Assembly: GCF_030463535.1 (NCBI RefSeq)
Contig: NC_132880.1
Location: 39,685,842 to 39,749,841 of the forward strand
Length of the DNA stretch: 64,000 nt
Reading direction: 5' to 3'
DNA from: Salminus brasiliensis
Taxonomy: Eukaryota; Chordata; Actinopteri; Characiformes; Bryconidae
Positions 26,001 to 34,864 of the stretch are shown here, piece by piece. Every line of letters starts with the position of its first letter. Position 1 is the stretch's first letter. The notes below the pieces were generated by a model. It had not been told where the DNA came from. It did no database searches and was given only the letters and a program-made list of their open reading frames with translations. Position numbers and translations under genes: made by a program.

Positions 26001-29000
26001 TGGTTCACCAATGGAGCTATTGCTGTACCTATTGAATTATTTGTTAGTATTGCAGATAGAAAGAATACAAAACCTCTTAGGGGCAATTGGGGTACCACTA
26101 TTCAGTGGCCTTGGCACTGAAAATTAATTCTGAAGTCTCAAAATAGTAACTAACAGACCATGTGTGTATGAATGATTTTTAAATAATTAGCTGTGAATAT
26201 GACAAAATATTTTGGGTGCTACCTTAGCAGTTCATTTGATCCATTTTGGGCCTGTTTAATCAGAAAACTATATTTAATATACACAGATCAGCCATAACAT
26301 TAAAACCACTGCGAGGTAAAGTTAAAACTATTGATTATCTTCCTCTTCAGTGGCATCTTTCGAAGGGTGGGATATATTAGACAGCAGGTCCTAGGCAGGT
26401 GGTGTTAATGTTATGGCTGAGCAATGATCAAAGTCATACAACAGCATTCAGAGATTATACAACTGCAGATTTTTAAAATGACTTCTTTTGAATTTGAAAA
26501 CAAACTACATTTCTAAATCCCAAAGATCTCAGGATGGGCTTCAAGTTGGAAAAGCTGGGAATGCATACATTCACACAGTTTTATTTTTTTCATTTCTCTA
26601 TAGGGTAGCCCCGGTAATGATGGCCCACCTGGCCGTCCTGGTGCAGCTGGCATTAAGGTAAACGTTTTTTGGAAGTGCCATATTTGCATAGGACTGTGTA
26701 AGTTTACTCTTCATTTTTTTCCCTTTGCCTCCGTGTTAATGCAGTAGCATTAACCCCTTAGGGTTCATGCTCTTATTATTCTAAACTACTATGGAACTAA
26801 TATGTAAGTTACGAAATGTGTAGAGAAAATCTGTAAATGGATATTAGATCTTAACTCTACTGCTTTGAACTGACAGGGAGATCGTGGTGAGCCTGGATCT
26901 CCTGGACCACTCGGAATTGCTGGTGCCCCCGGACCTGTTGGACCTAGTGGCGCTGTTGGCAGACCTGGAAACCGTGGTGAGGCTGTAAGTATCCAGGACT
27001 GAAGCACAATCACTAAAAGTACCATATATACACTATACATTGGAGATATAGACAGTAATGTGTTATTAGCTGTTCTCATTGACAGCATGGCCTGTATGGA
27101 TATAGAGTAGATTTAATTGAGTTAGAATTGCTCTCTCAATCTTTTCCTGTCCTTTCCTTCAGGGACCCTCTGGATCTTCTGGACCAGTTGGCCCTGCTGG
27201 TGCAAGAGGTGCACCTGTAAGTAAAAAATATGTATTTACTGTTGATGTGTTTGTATCTGGTATTATATTTGGTATAAAATAATAATTAGCCTTCTCAGCA
27301 CTCAGCGTTTTCTTGAAATCTGCAGGGCTCTGCTGGACCTCGTGGTGAGAAGGGTGTGGCTGGAGACAAGGGAGACAGAGGCATGAAGGGACTGCGTGGA
27401 CACCCTGGTCTGCAGGGAATGCCTGGACCCAACGTGAGTGACCCTAATAATAGATTGGTGTAATAGTTGGTCATTATGTAAGGGCATACCATGCTCAGTA
27501 CTCATTTGTGTATGGTTCATGATTTTGACAGGGTCCTTCTGGTGATACCGGTTCTGCTGGTCCTGCTGGTCCTGCTGGTCCCAGAGTAAGTAACTTGCCT
27601 TTTTTCTGATCACAGATCTCTGTTCAGCCATGGACCTTTAGGCAGTATTTGTAACATTTCTATAATTCACCTTTAGGGCCCAGCTGGTCCCAACGGCCCA
27701 CCAGGCAAGGATGGTAGATCTGGCACTCATGGTGCTATTGGACCTGCTGGACACCGTGGACCTGCTGGACATGTTGGACCTGCTGTAAGTAAAAATTTTA
27801 TCCCATATCATTGAAAATAAACATGCATTCAACAATATGTGCCTGTATCCTGGCAAACTGACTTAAGCACAGAATAACCAAGGTGCAAACTTGATCTTCA
27901 GGGACCTCCCGGATCTCCTGGTCTGCCTGGACCCCCTGGTGCCGCTGGAGGCGGATATGACATTTCTGGTGGCTACGATGAGTACAGAGCCGATCAGGCT
28001 GCTCTCAGGGCTAAGGACTACGAGGTGGATGCTACCATCAAGTCCCTGAACACTCAGATTGACAACCTGCTCTCACCTGAGGGCTCCAAGAAGAACCCTG
28101 CCCGCACCTGCCGTGACATCAGGCTCAGCCACCCAGAATGGACCAGCGGTGAGTAGCACTGTGTAAATCTTACCATTCTTTAGGAAACAGTTCAGTGCTT
28201 TCATATGAGGATAAATATGATCAGCACTTATTGAGATTCACATAAACTAATTCATTTGATTGTATTTCTTTTGCAGGGTTCTACTGGATTGATCCCAACC
28301 AGGGTTGCACCATGGATGCCATCAAGGCCTACTGCGACTTCTCCACTGGTCAGACCTGCATCCACGCTCACCCCGAGAGCATTGCACGCAAGAACTGGTA
28401 CAGAAGCTCCCAGGAGAAGAAGCACATCTGGTTTGGCGAGACCATCAATGGTGGAACTGAGGTGAATGAATTTCAGATGTCTTTCACAACCAGATGTAGA
28501 GACTATGTAGGCTTCTTATTTCACAAAAGACATACAAGCCATTATGCTAATGCTATATATTGTATGTTTCTTTTATTCTTTTCAGTTCGGCTATAACGAT
28601 GAGACCCTGAGCCCACAGTCCATGGCTACACAGCTGGCTTTCATGCGTCTCCTGGCTAACCAGGCCGTTCAGAACGTCACCTACCACTGCAAGAACAGCA
28701 TTGCCTACATGGACGCTGAGAACGGCAACCTGAAGAAGGCTGTTCTGCTGCAGGGCTCCAATGATGTGGAGCTCAGGGCAGAGGGCAACAGCCGCTTCAC
28801 CTTCAGTGTTCTGGAGGATGGCTGCACTGTAAGTTCATCTTCAATCTTTGTTAATTTGATAATGTTAATGTTATTGCTGTCATTGGAGAGCCTTGTGAAT
28901 ATGGAGGTGGAGTTTTCTTTTGACACTATTAAAAAAAGCAGACTGTCCTTATATCACCTTTCACAACAAAAGGACCAACAGAAATCTGGAAAAGCAAGCC

Positions 29001-29311
29001 TTTCAAACTTTTTGCTTTTTTAAAGAGAAGTTAAAAAGTTGCTGTTTCAGACATGCAAGGCTTTCATGTGACAGCAATGATGTATTTACGTATTTATGAG
29101 TTTGAAAAACTTGCATTATTTTGTACTAATGCCTGTTTTCCCCTTTATACCATGCCCTCTGCAGAGACACACTGGCCAGTGGAGCAAGACAGTCATTGAA
29201 TACAGAACGAATAAACCATCTCGCCTGCCCATCCTCGACATTGCACCTTTGGACATTGGTGGCGCTGATCAAGAGTTTGGTTTGGACATTGGCCCAGTCT
29301 GTTTCAAATAA
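9211..29311 (+). CDS. col1a2: Collagen type I alpha 2 chain (pro-alpha2(I)), 51 coding exons
   Basis: Encodes the secreted pro-alpha2 chain that pairs with alpha1(I) chains to form type I collagen fibrils of skin, bone, tendon and scale. Joining the exons I could delimit gives 4,077 bases, or 1,358 residues; human is 1,366. Order: signal peptide (1-22), short N-propeptide without a von Willebrand C domain (typical of alpha2), N-telopeptide with a lysine, an uninterrupted Gly-X-Y helix (87-1100, exactly 1,014 residues), C-telopeptide, and a fibrillar C-propeptide ending GPVCFK. Nearly all helix exons are 45, 54, 99, 108 or 162 bases, start with a Gly codon and are in phase 0. This is the hallmark of fibrillar collagens. 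The start ATG lies in the conserved stem-loop and follows a TATA promoter. casd1 follows downstream as in mammals. Confidence 0.97.
9281..11779 (+). other. col1a2: col1a2 intron 1 (2.5 kb)
   Basis: Donor gtaagt follows exon 1 directly. Contents are AT-rich runs (9780-9880, 10340-10500), a CT microsatellite (11034-11100) and unique sequence. The first intron of type I collagen genes often holds tissue enhancers, but none can be named from sequence alone. The acceptor is aacctgcag with a ctaac branch-site candidate. Confidence 0.7.
11034..11105. repeat. CT-rich microsatellite in col1a2 intron 1
   Basis: A run of ct dinucleotides followed by imperfect ccctctctctgt repeats. It is pyrimidine-pure on the plus strand. 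Confidence 0.9.
16474..17489 (+). other. col1a2: col1a2 intron 17, no embedded gene
   Basis: About 1 kb of AT-rich intron. A short (ACTT)n tetranucleotide run lies at about 17438-17457, just before the acceptor. Nothing else stands out. Confidence 0.6.
18312..18727. mobile_element. MITE-like element in col1a2 intron 20
   Basis: Left end 'cactctcagaaaaaggtacc' and right end 'aaatttttcctgacagtg' are imperfect inverted repeats (reverse complement of the right: cactgtcaggaaaaattt). The interior has repeated 'aggtaca' and 'ggtac' motifs and no coding frame. It fills much of the intron 18054-19091. Confidence 0.6.
22096..23847 (+). other. col1a2: col1a2 intron 33, the longest helix-region intron
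   Basis: 1.75 kb with ordinary AT-rich sequence to about 23400, then a copy of the dispersed repeat also seen at 4952. Open frames here lack any known motif. Confidence 0.65.
23412..23640 (+). repeat. Dispersed repeat, longer copy of the 4952 family
   Basis: Shares 'ttaaagcagcattgtg', 'ggctccccctacagt', 'catttctggacaa' and 'agaagcatgtggact' with 4952-5115. It extends further, to a 'gtaatattacaggatttta' segment found again near 58055-58075. Confidence 0.5.
26284..26428. mobile_element. Short inverted-repeat element, family 2 (gatcagccataacatta ends)
   Basis: Left end 'agatcagccataacattaaa' and right end 'ggtgttaatgttatggctga' are inverted copies about 140 bases apart, inside col1a2 intron 41 (25834-26603). 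In other fish these ends belong to Tc1-like elements, from my memory of the motif. This copy is an internal-deletion derivative with no coding sequence. Confidence 0.65.
27992..29311 (+). other. col1a2: col1a2 C-propeptide exons (fibrillar collagen C-terminal domain)
   Basis: Exons 27902-28148 (from the C-proteinase site YRA|DQ at 27992), 28277-28461, 28586-28828 and 29165-29311. The 243-residue C-propeptide drives chain selection and trimerisation. It has seven cysteines (in ARTCRD, QGCTMD, YCDFS, QTCIHA, YHCKN, DGCT, PVCFK). That is the number in alpha2(I) chains; alpha1 has eight. One N-glycosylation site is present (NVT, residue 1259), in the conserved position before [11 protein letters not shown]. 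The stop codon TAA is at 29309-29311. Confidence 0.95.
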
Positions 29312-30131
29312 ATAGACTCATGATAAATTAAAAAGAGAGAAAGAAAGAACGAAAATAGAAAAAAATCTCTGCCCTACTTCTCTGTGTTGTTTTTTTATAC
29401 TGAATGCTGATTTCCTCTGCACATCCACTTGCTTAAGCTGGGCTCTATCGGAGAGGACCAATGGACTGAACGGAGCATTGCACAATGCAAATTAATACAG
29501 CTGCCCAAAGAGACGCTGGGAAACACCATGGTTTGGGACATGCCATCATTTTGTAAAAAACAAAAGAAGTGTAATAAAAACAATGAAAGTATGCATCACT
29601 TGTGGTCTTTGTATATCTTCCAAAGAGGAGGTTTAAAACCACAATTTCCAAAAGGTTTAAACTACCTCATGCCTGTATAAAGAAAATAATATTACCAAAC
29701 CTGACCCACATCCTAGATGTCACTCGCTGGTACTAAGGCTTCAAGTTCTGTCCTCTGTCAAAGGTGCTCATACACTTGAAGTGGGGATATATGGTGCTAC
29801 ACATACAGCTGTGGAGGAAACCACTTTTACTGTATTACTTTGTATTGTCTTTACGGAGTGTTGCACAGGTCCGCCTGATATGACCCCATTTTTAAGCAGG
29901 TGGACAATTCCTTTTTTTTGTTTGGTTTTTTTTTTTTTGAGTTTGTCTGGATTTCTCTTTTGTTCCGGCATTTAGTTCCACCAACCCCCCCACTGTTCAT
30001 ACTGACAGCACATTTCGTCCATTTGAATGGGTTTTGGAGGCCTCTCTCTCTCAAAATGAACCACAAAGTTTATTGTACCTATTTTGTATATGTGAGATGT
30101 TTAAATAAATTGTGAAAAGTTCTGAAATAAA
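29312..30131 (+). other. col1a2: col1a2 3' UTR with several polyadenylation signals
   Basis: AATAAA occurs at 29307-29312 (overlapping the stop), 29573-29578, 30104-30109 and 30126-30131. The last pair, close together, is the likely main distal site. Type I collagen alpha2 mRNAs are known to use several poly(A) sites. Open frames within this stretch are not conserved coding sequence. Confidence 0.75.
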
Positions 30132-30749
30132 GCATGTCCATTGTTCCAAAACACAACATTCCACGAGTTAAGTGCTTTAATGTGCTTAGATTTGAAAATT
30201 TTAAATAGAGAAGAAAAGGTTAGCTATGTAAGTCATTGGACAACTCATTATTTGGATGTCTTTTGGTTATTCAAAAAGTTTCACTTAAGGAGCATATAAT
30301 TGTCATCATTTGCTATTATTTCAGACCTGAGGAACTTTTCTTCACTGTATGTTCAGTTATGTCTCTTCAAACTAATTCTCACAATTGTATTTAATAAAAG
30401 GCAGCATTCTCATCCCTTCCAATCATGTCTGTATTTTTAGAGGCTCCTCGAGTAAACCATTTGGTCTTATAACTGCTGAGCATTATTTTATTTGATTATG
30501 TCCACAGGAAAATATGAGACTATCATAGAAATAAAACAAATGCAGTGCTTTAGTTTATGCAGGTATGCTAAATTACTTTTTCACATAGAAGCTCCACACA
30601 GAAGCTGATGATGGTATTTAAAAAATTGGACTGGAAATACCCAAGGTGATGGTGATGTCACACTTCTTATATATATTTTTAGATTTTCAACAGTCTAGGA
30701 ATCTACTGTAAGCTAGTCATGTTTGTGGACATTTAACACCATTGTGCTA

Positions 30750-31195
30750 GGTGCGGCTAGGACAACACGGATAGGACAACACGTCAGACACCTGGACCCT
30801 CAGTAATGGAGTACCACAAGGATCTATGATCTCACCACTGCTCTTCAGTCTTCACACCACTGACTACATCTCCAAGGACCCATCTGTAAAGACCCTGAAG
30901 TTTGTGGACGTCACCTGAGGCCTCGTAACCAGCAGTTACAGTGCCCTCTACAGAAAGAAAGTTGAGCTGCCGGTGTCCTGGTGCAGCAAGGTTGTAGAGA
31001 TCAGAAAACTCCAGAGAACCTCCCACCCCACACCCTCCTCTAACCTCTATAATACTGTGGTTTCCAATGCGGAATCACTTAAGATTCTGGGGACCACCAT
31101 ATCAAAGCCACAGCCAAGAGAGCACAGCAGAGGATGTTCTCCCTGTGGCAGCTGAAGAAATTCAACTTGCCACAGGCCCTGATGATCCATATAGT
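30750..31195 (+). mobile_element. Decayed LINE reverse-transcriptase fragment
   Basis: Translation in shifting frames gives 'GVPQGSMISPLLFSLHTTD' then 'KTLKFVD', 'VSWCSKVVEI' and 'ESLKILGTTIS', then 'QRMFSLWQLKKFNLP'. These are the hallmarks of the reverse-transcriptase core and the following region of L2/CR1-like LINEs. The catalytic FADD box is lost (FVD, then a stop), and several frame breaks exist, so it is long dead. Confidence 0.7.
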
Positions 31196-31546
31196 TTCCT
31201 ATTTTATTTTGATTCTGATTGTTTGTCAGTCTGTGTAAATGTCTAGTCTGTTTATTATGGAATGTCACATATGCGTGCACTCACCAAGAACAATTCCTTG
31301 AATGTGTAACATACTTGGCAAACCTGTGCTTTTTCACAGCACAGACTGATCAGTACTTGTTAAACATGTTTATGAGGCTACCTGTTGCATACTGTTGGAC
31401 TATTCAGTAAGGTCATCTTTATGGCTCTTGTATTTGAGGTCACAAAAGGTTAATAATGAAAAGGAAAGGTCTTAATTTAACCTCTGAAAACAAACAACAC
31501 GCACTTGTACAGACAGATTGCAGAAGAAATCTTATTCTGTATGTAC

Positions 31547-32015
31547 ACTATAAGTCCAAATGTTTGTGGACACCCCTTCTAATGAAATGCGTTCAAATTT
31601 GCAACCGTTGCTGATACAGATGTGTAAATGCACACCCACAGCTTGTCTAGTCCTTGTGGAGATGTACTGCTGGTAGAATAGGACTCTCTGGAGCAGATAA
31701 ACATAAACCTATTGGCACCATGCCTAAAGCCAGGAAGGGGATAGAGGGGTATAAAGCACTGAGCTGTGGTGCACTGGAACTACATTCTCTGGAATGATGG
31801 TCGATGCTCAATCCAGTACTTCTGGGATGAGATGGGGATGAGGTGGGGCGGTACACCCAACATTCTGACCTCACCAACGCTGCTGTGGCTGAATGAATCC
31901 TCACAGCAATGCTCCAACATCTAGTAGAAAGCCTTCCCTGGACAGTAGAGACAGTTACTCCAACAAAAGCAGGATAAACTCTTTTTAGAGACACCAGGGT
32001 TTTGTATGAGGGAAA
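31547..32015 (+). mobile_element. MITE-like element, family 1, copy 2 (right end lost)
   Basis: Left end 'cactataagtccaaatgttt' and interior blocks ('ggcaccatgcctaaagcc', 'gaatgatggtcgatgctc', 'gccttccctggacagtagag') match 49788-50304 read in reverse and 35654-36070. The expected right terminus is not present. Confidence 0.55.
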
Positions 32016-32261
32016 ATGGCAAATGAAGTCACTGAAACTTACATTCAGTGTCCACAAGATGGCACACTATGCTTCCTTGCCCTTTTGTTTCAGGGTGGAG
32101 AATAGATTAAAAATAGCAACGTGAGGATCAGTATGGTCTTATACCTACACTTCAAATCTTGCTTCTTATATAACATCAGAAAGAAATCATCACAGGACCA
32201 TATGAATGCAGGTGTACATAGATTCCCTTCTGAATCCTTCTTTTTTTTAGCCCCCATCGCT

Positions 32262-32467
32262 CTGTAGCAGAGGTCACCAGTCTTATCCACAAAGGGCTGG
32301 TGTGACTGCAGTTGTTCATTCCAGTAAAGAAGAAGAAGCACATTATTCTACAAGTTTATTCAGTCTTTAATTAAACACGTATTTAAGAATACATAGTGTG
32401 CTGCTTGGTTGGAATGAAAATCAACAGACACACTGGCCATCTGTGGATAAGACTGGTCAACCATGTT
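32262..32467. mobile_element. Short inverted-repeat element (accagtcttatccaca ends)
   Basis: 'caccagtcttatccacaaag' near 32274-32293 and 'tctgtggataagactggtca' near 32440-32459 are inverted repeats about 150 bases apart. A related single arm ('caatcttatccacaaaggcc') lies at 4689-4710. Confidence 0.5.
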
Positions 32468-32468
32468 C

Positions 32469-33357
32469 TAACCCTTTCATGCATGAATTATTAAATACAA
32501 GAGCATTTTTTTTTCAAGGCCTTTCAAAGCCTTTTTAGCAAGACCTAAAACATGTCCATTTGTAGTTTTTTCTTCAATACCTATTATTTTAATGAAGATA
32601 CACAACTGCCCACTGTAGTGGAAACCACGCAGGTTTCACATGCACCTAAATAGAAAATGTAGAAACAGGCGTTCAGAAACAACTCAGACTAAAAAACTAA
32701 AAAATAAGAATAAAGCAAATATATGTAATTAAAGTTTTCAAACAACGCTTACCAAAGCACATATCGTAAGTTTTTCAATTCATTTCCATTTAAAATAATA
32801 AAGTAATAAAACACTAAAGCTTTCATTGCATTTCTGTAAGATCATAACGTCTAAATCAATGTATGGTTTTGTCTATGAGTGTGCTGAAATGAAAAATGAC
32901 CACAACATAAGAACAATGATAAATCATTTCTATTAGCATGTATATGATACATAAATAACATTGCTAATTTTTTTATAGAAGTTGTGTAATTTAATTGATT
33001 TTGAGTGTGCACATATACACAGACACAGATGTGTGCACACACACACACACACACACACACATTGGCACACACACTGGCAAACACACAGGCACTTCCAAAC
33101 ACATACATTCCCTACAACTTAATTATAGTTAAGTAGACAATTTTTGTACCTCTGTGATATTCAATAGTAATGGATATTCCAGAGGTCACATGATCATGTC
33201 CACTACCATATACCATTTTGGAATTATAAATATTTCAGTGAAACAAATATTAATAAAAAAGAATGATTTTTCATTATTACAGTAAAGGTTTAGGAGATGT
33301 CTCTCCTAAATCTGGTTTGAAAGTATACTTAACGAACACAATGCATGAAAGGGCTAA
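32469..33357. mobile_element. Candidate non-autonomous DNA element with ccctttcatgcat terminal repeats
   Basis: 'accctttcatgcatgaat' (32471-32488) and 'aatgcatgaaagggct' (33340-33354) are inverted ends 0.9 kb apart. The AT-rich interior includes a CA microsatellite (33037-33062) and has no coding frame. Confidence 0.5.
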
Positions 33358-33736
33358 AGTCATATAATACAGGATCAATTAATTAATTGAATTTAGTCAT
33401 AACGATAGCTGTAGTGGCTTTTATAGTCTGAATAACCAGAAAAGGGGGGATGATGAATTTAGATTTATTATCAGTACTGTAACCATATCCTTTCCCTCTC
33501 CTGATCTAACTGTGCTTTACACTGTATTCATACAGCGACCTCTAGTGGTTGTGATGCAGTATGGAGCACAGATTACTGTTAGAGCTTATTTCTCTGCACT
33601 TTACTGACCTTTACTTCCTAAAGTCACATACAATTACCAAAAAGGACAATGTAACATGACATACAACATGAAAACGTTGAAAAAAGTTGCCTTTGGCTTA
33701 TTTATAAAGTGGGATTTGTTGTGACTTTAGAAGCAT

Positions 33737-34655
33737 TTGAATTGTAACTGGAATATTGCCTTTATAATTATCTGAATTAGTATTGGAATATTAGCCTTTA
33801 TTATTATCTGAATTAGTATAGGAATATTAGCCTTTATTATTATCTGAATTTGTATTGGAATATTACCTTTATCATAATATTATTATAATAAATGTCTGAA
33901 TTAGTACTGGAATATTAGCCTTTATTATTATCTGAATTAGTATTGGAATATTAGCCTTTAAAATTATCTGAATTAGTATTAAAATATTAGACGTTATACC
34001 TTTCTGAATTAGTATAGGAATATTAGCCTTTATTATTATCTGAATTTGTATTGGAATATTGCCTTTATAAATGTCTGAATTAGTATAGGAATATTAGCCT
34101 TTATTACTATCTGAATTAGTATTGGAATATTCCCTTTATTATTATTATATTATTATTATAAATGTCTGAATTAGTATTGGAATATTAGCCTTTATTATTA
34201 TCTGAATTAGTATTGGAATATTACCTTTATTATTATAATTATATTATTATAAATGTCTGAATTAGTATAGGAATATTAGCCTTTATTATTATCTGAATTA
34301 GTATTGGAATATTACCTTTATTATTATTATATTATTATTATAAATGTCTGAATTAGCACTGAAATATTGCCTTTATAAATGTCTGAATTAGTATAGGAAT
34401 ATTAGCCTTTATTATTATCTGAATTTGTATTGGAATATTACCTTTATTATTATTATATTATTATTATAAATGTCTGAATTAGTATAGGAATATTAGCCTT
34501 TATTATTATCTGACTTAGTATTGGAATATTCCCTTTATTATTATATTATTATTATAAATGTCTGAATTAGTACTGGAATATTAGCCTTTATTATTATCTG
34601 AATTAGTACTGGAATATTAGCCTTTATTATTATCTGACTGGAATATTATACTTGT
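33737..34655 (+). repeat. Minisatellite (about 36-base unit) upstream of casd1
   Basis: The unit is close to gaattagtattggaatatt followed by agcctttattattatct, 36 bases, repeated for about 0.9 kb. Longer variants carry an extra attattataaatgtct segment. Short and long units alternate, giving a higher-order pattern. It stops about 185 bases before the casd1 start codon. Units differ by a few bases, so this is a true tandem array and not a CRISPR. Confidence 0.9.
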
Positions 34656-34839
34656 TATTTCCTGACACTGGATGAAAAAGAAAGTTAGCGAGTACTGTCG
34701 TCCACCCTTACCCAGCAGCAGCGTCACTTTCTCCCGCCCCCGGAGGCGGAGGGCAGAGCCCGCTGAGGCGCCGCTCAGCGGAGTCCCCGCCAGCTCCGCC
34801 GCAGCACGTCTATCTGCTTGTTGTCATGGAGGAGCCAAG
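34656..34839 (+). promoter_or_regulatory. casd1: casd1 promoter / 5' UTR, GC-rich
   Basis: An abrupt change from the AT-rich array to GC-rich sequence with ccgcccccggaggcgg (GC-box-like) and an inverted repeat cgctgag/ctcagcg (about 34759-34778). There is no TATA box. The start codon region 'ccaagatggcggtc' matches the YY1-type motif (AAGATGGCGG) often found near starts of TATA-less genes. The cap site is unknown. Confidence 0.6.
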
Positions 34840-34864
34840 ATGGCGGTCCTGGCCTACAGCCTAG
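34826..34864 (+). promoter_or_regulatory. Overlapping upstream ORF at casd1 start
   Basis: An ATG 14 bases upstream of the casd1 start, followed by G, opens a 12-codon frame ([12 protein letters not shown]) ending at TAG 34862-34864. It overlaps the main start out of frame. If the transcript includes it, scanning ribosomes would meet it first and casd1 translation would depend on leaky scanning. Confidence 0.5.

Larger units (their letters stand above)
13574..27946 (+). other. col1a2: col1a2 triple-helical domain exons
   Basis: Exons: tail of 13529-13582, then 13778-13822, 14156-14209, 14428-14481, 14610-14663, 14984-15037, 15291-15344, 15455-15499, 15629-15727, 15819-15872, 16247-16345, 16429-16473, 17490-17588, 17768-17821, 17946-18053, 19092-19145, 19388-19486, 19652-19705, 19934-20032, 20197-20250, 20357-20410, 20509-20562, 20781-20834, 21184-21228, 21328-21426, 21632-21739, 21880-21933, 22042-22095, 23848-23901, 24047-24100, 24187-24294, 24845-24898, 25006-25059, 25205-25366, 25461-25568, 25726-25833, 26604-26657, 26877-26984, 27163-27216, 27326-27433, 27532-27585, 27677-27784, and the start of 27902-28148. 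I translated every exon and found no break in Gly-X-Y. The acceptor at 24844 (ttaaaag) is the weakest. Confidence 0.93.

Noticed and set aside
12899-27631. Minus-strand proteins rich in GP triplets opposite col1a2 exons
   Set aside because: The reverse complement of Gly-Pro codons again gives Gly/Pro-like triplets, so these frames are mirror images of collagen exons, not genes.
32851-33108. Minus-strand Cys/Val-rich open frame
   Set aside because: It is translation of the CA/TG microsatellite.
33737-34655. CRISPR-like array
   Set aside because: The units are contiguous and similar along their whole length, without unique spacers, and this is a vertebrate genome. It is a minisatellite.
34672-34839. 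N-terminal extension of casd1 (56 extra in-frame codons)
   Set aside because: The extension is Pro/Arg/Ala-rich translation of a GC-rich promoter and has no counterpart in the human protein as I know it. The Met at 34840 matches the family start.
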